A stretch of DNA of 8,334 nt. Origin: Thermoanaerobaculales bacterium. GTDB lineage: Bacteria > Acidobacteriota > Thermoanaerobaculia > Thermoanaerobaculales > Sulfomarinibacteraceae. Every line of letters starts with the position of its first letter. The stretch's first letter is position 1. Where the stretch lies: assembly GCA_025456385.1 (NCBI GenBank), contig JALOKS010000211.1, positions 1 to 8,334 on the forward strand. Reading direction: 5' to 3'. Under the pieces are notes generated by a model. It was not told where the DNA came from and ran no database searches. It worked only from the letters and a program-made list of their open reading frames with translations. Of the stretch, positions 1 through 5,091 are shown one piece after another. Made by a program: the position numbers and the translations under genes.

Positions 1-58
1 CGATGAAGAGGGCCGCGAGGCCGAGCGGCAGCGGGTGCAGGAGCCTGCGAAGGCTCAC
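1..58 (-). CDS. 5' end of an unidentified membrane or secreted protein (cut by window edge)
   Basis: Only the first 19 codons are present, reading MSLRRLLHPLPLGLAALFI when the GTG start is read as Met. The pattern of basic residues (R4, R5) followed by a hydrophobic stretch is that of a signal peptide or first transmembrane helix. The start is supported by the GTGA overlap with the stop codon of the upstream GH13 gene, an arrangement typical of translational coupling within an operon, and by a GGAG four bases before the GTG. No family can be assigned from so few residues. The overlap suggests co-expression with the GH13 gene. Confidence 0.5.
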   Translation of the reverse strand, partial: MSLRRLLHPLPLGLAALFI

Positions 59-3000
59 GGTGCTCCGTCGGGCTCGAGCGCGGCGAGGAAGGCGTCGAGC
101 CGGTAGCCGGCGGCCCCCGCCGCCGCGGCCAGCCCGTCGAGGGTCCGCGCCGCGCGCCCGATCGCCGCCGGCGCCTCGTCCGGGCTCCGGCTCACGATCG
201 CCACCGCGGCGGCCGCGAGCAGGCAGCGGCCGAGCTCCGCGAAGGCCTCGCAGTTGAACCAGCGCACCCCGTCGTAGCGGTTGACCGCGAGGAAGCGCTG
301 GCCTACGGGGTCGAGCATGAGCGCGGTCAGCAGGCCCGGGCGGGGGCCGGCGACGGTCCCCAGTCCGGGCAGCCACGGTTCAGCGACGAGCATCAGCTCG
401 ACCGCAGCCGCCGCCCGCCGGCCCTGCTCCGGCGAGCCGCCGACGGCGGCCACCGCCTCGGCGAGCGCCGCGCCGAGGCGCCACTCCCGGAACCGCTCGC
501 GCGCGAGGCCGGGGGAGCCGCCCAGGCGCCGCGCCGTGATCCAGCTCAGCAGGCCGGCCCAGTGCAGCGGCTCGGCCAGGGCCCCCGCCAGGGCGGTCGC
601 GGTCGCTGCGTCGATGGCTTCCCGGCGGGCGCCTTCCTCGTCGAGGGAGCTCGCGAGCGCGCAGGCGGCCTCGAGCTCGCCGAGGAGCTCGCGCTCGAGC
701 GCGGCCGGGGCGAGATCGGGCCCGAGCGCGCAAGCGTTCGCCGCCAGCAGCCCGAGCTCGACACAGGCCCGCTCGCCGAGGGTGGCGATCGCCCCCTGCC
801 TTCGGCCGGGGGTGGCGAGGTCGAAGAGCACCGGCGTCTGCAGCAGGCGCCGCAGGGGGTCGAGGAGCGGCGCCAGGCGCCGCAGCGCGAGCGCCTCGTC
901 GACGCTCGCCACCCCGGCCCCCCCGAGCTCCGCCGCGAGCGCGGCCCACGGGTGCTCGGCGTCGTCGCCAACCTCGCGCAGGCCGGTGAAGCAGTGCAGC
1001 CGGTAGGCGCCCAGCTCGAGCCACAGACCCTGCTCGCGCAGCTCCGCGCAGGAGCGCAGGTGCTCGAGACCGGAGGCGGCGTCCCTGAGCACCAACCAGC
1101 GGCCCGGCTCCCCGGACAACCGCAAGCCGTCCCCGAGACTGAAACGCTCCAGGCTGCGCTCGCCGCCGCCGGCCCTCGCCACCACCCCGGTCGAGGTGCG
1201 GATGCGGCCGCGGGTGTCGCCGTAGCGGTTGTGGAAGACGACCAGGCTGCGCTCGCCGGCGCTCTCGTTGGAGTAGGCGAAGACGTTCTCGTCGACACCC
1301 CCGTCCCCGGTCTCGAAGTCGTAGAGCAGGAAGCGGTCGACCTCGGCGAAGGCCGCCCGCCGCCGCAGCAGCGGGAAGAGCTGCCGCTCGTGGCGCCGGA
1401 CGAGCTCCTCGTCGGGCCGCTCCTCCCAGCGCGGACGGCTGAACTCCATGCCGTACTTTTCGGCCAGGCCCTCGACCTGGCCGTGGCCGAACATGGGCAG
1501 GCCGGGCATGGTGGCCATCAGGGTCGCGACGCCGAAGTACTTGTCGCCGGTCCCGAACTGGTCGACCGCCGTCCGCTCGTCCGGGTTCGACATGAAGTTG
1601 ACGTAGCGCTTGAGGATCTGGGGGTCGAACTCGAGGGTCGAGCGGATGAGCAGCCGGTACTCGGCGTTGCGCTCGTCGCGCAGCATGTTCATGAAGGCCG
1701 AGTTGTAGACCCGGTGCATGCCGAGGGTGCGCACGAAGTAGCCCTCGAGCAGCCAGAAGGCCTCGGCGAGCAGCAGGGTGTCAGGCGCCTCGGCGGCCAC
1801 CCGGTCCACCACCTCGCGCCAGAACTCGTGCGGCATGACGGCGTCGAAATCGCGCTTCGACATGCCGAACTCGGCCCGCGAGGGCACCGCGCCGGCGGCG
1901 CCCGGCTCCGGGAACCACAGCCGGTGGTAGTGCTGTCGGGTCAGGGTCATGGCGGCGTCGAAACGGATGATCGGCGAGCGCCGCGCCACGGCGAGAATGG
2001 TGCGGATCACCGCTTCCCGCACCTCGGGCCTGGTGTAGTCGAGCTGCGCGGTGTCGTTCCACGGCATCGAGGTGCCGTCGTTGCCGTGGTAGATGAAGCG
2101 CTCGGCGCCGGTGTGGCGGTCGTGGCGCCTGAAGACCACCGCCGCGTCGCTGCGCCGCCAGTAGCCGTCCTCGATGAAGATCCCGACCCGATCGTCCGCC
2201 GAGAGGTCGGGCCCCGAGAAGGAGTAGGCCGGGTAGGGCGGCCGGTCGACGCCCAGGAACCAGTCGGGGTGCTGGATCACCCAGCGCCCGTCGATGCCGA
2301 CGTGGTTGGGGACCATGTCGGTCGAGAGGCGGATGCCGTGCCGCCAGGCGCGGGCCTTGAGGTCGTCGAAGGCGGCCTCGCCGCCGAGGGCGGCCGCGAT
2401 GCGGTAGTCGTCGAGCGAGTAGGCCGAGGCCTCCGCCTCGTGGTCGCCCATGAGCTGCTTGATGCGGGCCGAGGCCCGGCTGCGCTCCCAGACGCCGATC
2501 AGCCACAGGCCGGTGATGCCCCAGCGGGCGAGCCGCGCGAGCTCCTCCTCCGGAATCGCGTCCAGAGTGGCGATCTCGCGGCCGTGGGCGTGGCTCAGCT
2601 GCGCGAGCCAGACGCGGGCGTTCTTGGCCAGCAGCACGACGCGGGGCATCCAGTCGCGGTCCGGCGAGTAGTTCTCGGCGGCGGGGTCGAGGCCGCTGTA
2701 GTCGGGCGGCTCGACCAGGCCCGGCGCGGCGGGGAAGAAGACCCGCGACTCCTCGGTCAGGAAGTCGAGGCCCCCGAGGACCCGGTGCAGGTCGGGGCCG
2801 AGGAGCTCGGCCCAGCGGCCGCGGATGAAGGCGAGCTGACCCTCGAGCGAGTCCGGCGCGGCGCGCATCGGCGCCAGCAGGAGGTCGAGCAGGGTCTCGC
2901 CCTCGCCCTCGCCGGCGGGCGCGCGCCCGAGCTCGGCCTCCACCACCGCCATGGTCTGCCGGTAGGCCGTGGCCCGGGCGAGCTCGCCGTCGTCGAAGAG

Positions 3001-3414
3001 CTCGTGAAACTCGGCGAAGGCCGGGTTGCGGTTGGCGAGCCACAGCAGGACCAGCTCCTCGAGAGCGACCTCGCGGTGGGGGACCTCGCCTGTGGCGCCC
3101 TCGAGGTAGGCGTCGCGGTCGAGATCGCCGCGGTAGACCGCGGCCGGCGGGAACTCGGCGACGAAGGTGCGCAGGAGCTCGGCGGTCGGCTCGGCGCCGA
3201 GCGACTCGCCGAGGCGCTCGAGGGCGTCGGCCCACAGCCGCGGGGCGCGCTCGCGCCGGTAGCGCGCGATCACCAGGTGCAGGGCCTCGTCGATGAGCCC
3301 GAGGGCGTAGAGCCGGCTCGCGCGCACCGCGCGCTCCGGGAAGCGCGTCAGGTCGCGGGTGCGGTTGAGGCGGTAGGCGAGCTCGCGGGCCGCCCTGAAG
3401 TCGGCGAAGACCAC
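55..3414 (-). CDS. Large GH13 (alpha-amylase family) glycoside hydrolase/transglycosylase-like protein
   Basis: This 1119-residue protein has a GH13 (beta/alpha)8 barrel in its middle. The four conserved regions are visible: region I DMVPNH (about 366-371), region II IIRFDAA (about 482-488; D486 predicted nucleophile, R484 conserved), region III LLLAEAF (about 547-553; E551 predicted acid/base), and region IV FMSNPDE (about 607-613; D612 transition-state stabiliser). In region IV the His that usually precedes this Asp is Pro; from memory this is normal for this long subgroup. A helical N-terminal domain of about 270 residues precedes the barrel. A beta-rich segment (about 710-810) and an Ala/Leu-rich helical C-terminus follow it. 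No signal peptide is seen, so it is probably cytoplasmic and acts on alpha-glucan or a related alpha-glucoside; the substrate is unknown. The GTG start at 3414 is the furthest standard start before an in-frame stop, but family-like sequence (DSLFSTSGN) continues upstream of it, so the true N-terminus is probably longer or damaged. It overlaps the next gene at its 3' end. Confidence 0.88.
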   Translation of the reverse strand: MVFADFRAARELAYRLNRTRDLTRFPERAVRASRLYALGLIDEALHLVIARYRRERAPRLWADALERLGESLGAEPTAELLRTFVAEFPPAAVYRGDLDRDAYLEGATGEVPHREVALEELVLLWLANRNPAFAEFHELFDDGELARATAYRQTMAVVEAELGRAPAGEGEGETLLDLLLAPMRAAPDSLEGQLAFIRGRWAELLGPDLHRVLGGLDFLTEESRVFFPAAPGLVEPPDYSGLDPAAENYSPDRDWMPRVVLLAKNARVWLAQLSHAHGREIATLDAIPEEELARLARWGITGLWLIGVWERSRASARIKQLMGDHEAEASAYSLDDYRIAAALGGEAAFDDLKARAWRHGIRLSTDMVPNHVGIDGRWVIQHPDWFLGVDRPPYPAYSFSGPDLSADDRVGIFIEDGYWRRSDAAVVFRRHDRHTGAERFIYHGNDGTSMPWNDTAQLDYTRPEVREAVIRTILAVARRSPIIRFDAAMTLTRQHYHRLWFPEPGAAGAVPSRAEFGMSKRDFDAVMPHEFWREVVDRVAAEAPDTLLLAEAFWLLEGYFVRTLGMHRVYNSAFMNMLRDERNAEYRLLIRSTLEFDPQILKRYVNFMSNPDERTAVDQFGTGDKYFGVATLMATMPGLPMFGHGQVEGLAEKYGMEFSRPRWEERPDEELVRRHERQLFPLLRRRAAFAEVDRFLLYDFETGDGGVDENVFAYSNESAGERSLVVFHNRYGDTRGRIRTSTGVVARAGGGERSLERFSLGDGLRLSGEPGRWLVLRDAASGLEHLRSCAELREQGLWLELGAYRLHCFTGLREVGDDAEHPWAALAAELGGAGVASVDEALALRRLAPLLDPLRRLLQTPVLFDLATPGRRQGAIATLGERACVELGLLAANACALGPDLAPAALERELLGELEAACALASSLDEEGARREAIDAATATALAGALAEPLHWAGLLSWITARRLGGSPGLARERFREWRLGAALAEAVAAVGGSPEQGRRAAAAVELMLVAEPWLPGLGTVAGPRPGLLTALMLDPVGQRFLAVNRYDGVRWFNCEAFAELGRCLLAAAAVAIVSRSPDEAPAAIGRAARTLDGLAAAAGAAGYRLDAFLAALEPDGAP

Positions 3415-3471
3415 GTTGCCCGAGGTCGAGAACAGGCTGTCCGGCAGCTCGCAGGCGTCACGACGACATCA
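3415..3471 (-). pseudogene. Probable lost or frameshifted N-terminal coding sequence of the GH13 gene
   Basis: Directly upstream of the GTG at 3414, the same frame is open for 18 codons, reading CRRDACELPDSLFSTSGN, before a TGA at 3471-3469. From memory, relatives of this long GH13 group begin with a similar stretch (a basic segment, then xLFxxxGNVxFAxF), so these codons look like genuine coding sequence. The frame has no ATG, GTG or TTG; only a CTG (the L of ELPD) could serve. A tandem ATGATG (3472-3467, minus strand) lies one frame off and would join after one indel, giving MMSS then DACELPD. Either a one-base indel (real or assembly error) or truncation beside the adjacent repeat would explain this. 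Confidence 0.45.
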
Positions 3472-3487
3472 TACAGAAGACGAATCA

Positions 3488-3517
3488 TTTCGAATTTCGA
3501 ATTTCGAATTTCGAATT
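3488..3517. repeat. Left heptanucleotide array, four copies of cgaattt
   Basis: Four head-to-tail copies of the 7-bp unit cgaattt occupy 3491-3518, with a ttt lead-in. The stretch 3488-3517 is the perfect 30-bp reverse complement of 3632-3661. The array is strikingly AT-rich against its surroundings. A 7-bp period is not a codon multiple, so every frame reads through as the same seven-residue peptide cycle (for example FRISNFE), which keeps artefactual reading frames open. It lies between the start of the GH13 gene and the end of the DNase I-fold gene. Confidence 0.93.
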
Positions 3518-3631
3518 TTTCCGATCCATCACCCCTCACCGCGATTGATTGCTGTCCCTCATCGTGCCACGTCGCCGGCAAGCCAATCCAGTCGGCCGTC
3601 GGAAGAAAGGTCCCTGGGCGGGTGGTCGGGC
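3518..3631. other. Spacer between the two heptamer arrays
   Basis: These 114 bases separate the inverted arrays and would form the loop if the arms paired. The sequence has no credible open reading frame, tRNA-like fold or obvious second-order repeat that I could support. Its outer ends (ccgatccatcacccc on the left; the reverse complement of the right end begins cccgaccacccgccc) look loosely alike, which could be a decayed extension of the inverted repeat. This resemblance is weak. Confidence 0.4.
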
Positions 3632-3661
3632 AATTCGAAATTCGAAATTCGAAATTCGAAA
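3632..3661. repeat. Right heptanucleotide array, inverted relative to the left array
   Basis: Four copies of ttcgaaa (the reverse complement of the left unit, rotated) run from 3634 to 3661, followed by a degenerate tcgaa. The block 3632-3661 is a perfect 30-bp inverted match to 3488-3517. On the minus-strand transcript leaving the DNase I-fold gene, the pair could fold into a long hairpin about 13 nt past that gene's stop codon. It could therefore act as a terminator or RNA-stability element for that gene, though the 114-nt loop is large and no U-tract follows. It may instead be a passive member of a dispersed repeat family. Confidence 0.93.
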
Positions 3662-3673
3662 TCGAACTCTCGA

Positions 3674-4699
3674 TCAGCCGCTGCCGCCCACCCGAATCTC
3701 GAAGGTGAGCGGACAATGATCGGAGACATCCCAGAAGGTCCCGTCCTCCTGACCCGGCCGCGACACGAGCTCCGCACAGCCGGCGCGCGCGCAGTGCAGC
3801 CACGCCGACACCGGGCCGGCGGCGGCCAGGGCCGGGCCGCCCAGGAGCACGTGGTCGAGCAGCGAGGGCTGCTGCACCCCGTCGCGGCCGCCGCCTCCCT
3901 CCCAGTACTGGCTGCAGCCGGCGCCGGCGAGCCGATCGAGGCCCGCCCGGCCGAGGATCGCGTCGAGGGACTGCAGCTCGCCCGCGACGCCGCCGCGCGG
4001 CGAGCCCGCGGTGTTGAGGTCGCCGAGGACGACGAAGCTCGACTCGCCTCGGGCCGCGCCGCGCGCCTCCAGCCAGTCGGCGAGCGCCCGGTTCTGGCGC
4101 CGGCGCGCGCCGAAGCCGTCGCGGCCGGACTCGAGGTGGACGGTCACGACCGTGAGCTCGAGGCCGCCGCCCGCGCGGCTGCGGAAGCCGGCCGCGAGGC
4201 CGGGCCGCATGCCTTCGGCGAGCACCAGCTCGGTGAGCTCGAAGGGCCCGTCGACGAGCTCGAGGACGCTGTCATCCCAGGCCAGGGCGAGGTGCTGCCC
4301 GAAGCGACCGCCGGCAGCCGAGAAGACCGCCCGCATCGGCCGCGGCGCGCAGGCGCGGCGCAGGATGGGCGGCAGGCGCCGGGTGTCGCAGACCTCCTGC
4401 AGGGCGAGCAGGTCGGCGTCGAGCCCGCCGAGCGCGGTCTCGAGGTCGCAGATGTTGGTGCGGCGCAGGTAGCCGAGGTCGGGCTCCTGCGGCCGCTCGT
4501 CGAGCGGGAAGTTGCGCAGGTTCCAGCTCGCGACCCGCAGCTCGTCGCGAGCGGCGGGCGCCGGCAGCTCGGCGGCGGTGACGCCGGGTCCGGCGAAGCC
4601 CGCGCACCGCAGCCGCCCGCGCAGGGAGACCGCGAGCAGGCTGACGGCCAGCATCGCCGCCACGAATCCCGCCACCACCAGCTTCGAGGCACGAGCCAT
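3674..4699 (-). CDS. Endonuclease/exonuclease/phosphatase (DNase I-fold) family protein, exported or membrane-anchored
   Basis: A 341-residue protein of the metal-dependent EEP superfamily. Motifs in order: ASWNLRNF (N60, metal site), ALQEV (E102, Mg ligand), TVHLES (H188), VLGDLNT (D227 and N229), LLDHV (D282, H283) and the terminal SDHCPLTFEI (D327, H328 catalytic pair). All canonical positions are filled, so it should be an active phosphodiesterase; whether it cleaves DNA, RNA or a phospho-ester cannot be told. Residues 7-26 are hydrophobic after a basic start, so it is probably exported or held by an N-terminal anchor. I chose the ATG at 4699 because it starts this signal cleanly, with GGAGA 11 bases upstream; a TTG at 4735 would add 12 uncharacteristic Pro/Gly-rich residues. 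The gene is transcribed away from the cytochrome operon, and the heptamer inverted repeat begins just past its stop codon. Confidence 0.85.
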   Translation of the reverse strand: MARASKLVVAGFVAAMLAVSLLAVSLRGRLRCAGFAGPGVTAAELPAPAARDELRVASWNLRNFPLDERPQEPDLGYLRRTNICDLETALGGLDADLLALQEVCDTRRLPPILRRACAPRPMRAVFSAAGGRFGQHLALAWDDSVLELVDGPFELTELVLAEGMRPGLAAGFRSRAGGGLELTVVTVHLESGRDGFGARRRQNRALADWLEARGAARGESSFVVLGDLNTAGSPRGGVAGELQSLDAILGRAGLDRLAGAGCSQYWEGGGGRDGVQQPSLLDHVLLGGPALAAAGPVSAWLHCARAGCAELVSRPGQEDGTFWDVSDHCPLTFEIRVGGSG

Positions 4700-4805
4700 C
4701 GCGGGGAGTGTCTCCCGGCCGGGCGGCCAGGGCAAGCACGCCGCGGCGTCCGGCCGGGCTCGCGGGGCCGGGCACCGGACAGCAATCGCGAGCTGATCTC
4801 AGTAC

Positions 4806-4828
4806 GTCTCTCGTTGTGAGACTGTCTC
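4806..4828. repeat. GTCTC / GAGAC / GTCTC alternating short repeat
   Basis: GTCTC occurs at 4806-4810 and again at 4824-4828, with the inverse GAGAC at 4818-4822 between them. The middle copy could pair with either flank, giving two mutually exclusive five-base stems, or the pair could be half-sites of an operator. It lies between the two divergent genes, on the DNase I-fold gene side of the AT-rich island. The units are short, so chance is a real possibility. Confidence 0.35.
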
Positions 4829-4873
4829 TCCCTTCGAAACCAGTCGACAGGAGCCGCTGTCAGGCAAATTCCA

Positions 4874-4889
4874 ATATCTGAAGAGATAT
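4874..4889. promoter_or_regulatory. Perfect palindrome, candidate operator (ATATCT-GAAG-AGATAT)
   Basis: ATATCT (4874-4879) and AGATAT (4884-4889) form a perfect inverted repeat with a four-base centre, inside the AT-rich island and overlapping the -10-like TATAAC at 4887-4892. A dyad of this size at a promoter suits binding by a dimeric repressor or activator controlling the cytochrome operon, the divergent nuclease gene, or both. The regulator is not recognisable from the sequence, and the site does not match a consensus I can name. Confidence 0.4.
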
Positions 4890-5077
4890 AACTACATCGT
4901 CAATTACAGTTTTATTCAATTGAGTTGACATGCAATCGAGAATGATTCATCCTCCGGCCTACATGAACCTGTCATGGCATCGTCACGCACCGTCGGCGGA
5001 GATCGGCAGATTCTCCTCCGTCCAGGTGCGTGGCCGGCGCGCCGGGTGCGCGACGGCCCCGCTGCGAAGCACCCTTC

Positions 5078-5084
5078 GGGAGGG
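5078..5084 (+). promoter_or_regulatory. Strong ribosome binding site fixing the barrel gene start
   Basis: GGGAGGG lies seven bases before the ATG at 5092. This decides the start of the barrel protein in favour of 5092 over the earlier in-frame ATG at 4930. The signal peptide begins immediately at the 5092 start. Confidence 0.75.
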
Positions 5085-5091
5085 AAACTCC

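Larger units (their letters stand above)
4736..5091. promoter_or_regulatory. Divergent intergenic region with AT-rich island
   Basis: This gap separates the minus-strand DNase I-fold gene from the plus-strand barrel/cytochrome operon, so it must hold promoters for both. An abrupt AT-rich island spans roughly 4862-4960 in otherwise GC-rich DNA. On the plus strand it carries TATAAC (4887-4892, 5/6 to a sigma-70 -10, no good -35) and a perfect TTGACA (4925-4930, no good -10 at normal spacing). On the minus strand TTGACG (4903-4898) is followed after 19 bases by GATATT, a weak pair. No tRNA, known riboswitch or credible small ORF is visible. The barrel reading frame extends back to 4930, but those codons encode nothing signal- or barrel-like and are taken as leader. 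No single promoter can be called with certainty. Confidence 0.5.

Noticed and set aside
3488..3661. CRISPR-like interpretation of the repeated units
   Set aside because: The units are 7 bp, contiguous without spacers, and in two inverted blocks; there are no 25-37 bp repeats with unique spacers and no cas genes.
562..3708. Very long plus-strand open frame (over 1000 codons) opposite the GH13 gene
   Set aside because: It is antisense to a gene carrying all four GH13 motifs; its translation is low-complexity, rich in Glu/Gly/Ala/Val/Arg with no domain, and reads through the heptamer repeat. High GC with few stop codons explains its length.
3348..3803. Minus-strand open frame spanning the heptamer arrays
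   Set aside because: It contains translated repeat peptide (such as FEIRNSKFE) and continues out of frame into both neighbouring genes; the repeat keeps it open.
4714..4723. CCCGGCCGGG palindrome just upstream of the DNase I-fold gene start
   Set aside because: A ten-base GC palindrome is expected by chance at this base composition, and nothing else supports a function.
3416..4819. Plus-strand open frame opposite the DNase I-fold gene
   Set aside because: Repetitive Ala/Arg/Glu/Gly composition, begins in the repeat region, and has no domain or signal; the minus-strand frame holds every EEP catalytic motif.
4975..4989. Sigma-54-like TGGCAT...CGCAC upstream of the barrel gene
   Set aside because: The GG-to-GC spacing is one base off and the -12 element lacks the TTGC pattern.
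4930..5091. N-terminal extension of the barrel protein from the ATG at 4930
   Set aside because: The extension has no signal-like character and lies in promoter/leader sequence; the ATG at 5092 has an ideal ribosome binding site and starts a clean signal peptide.
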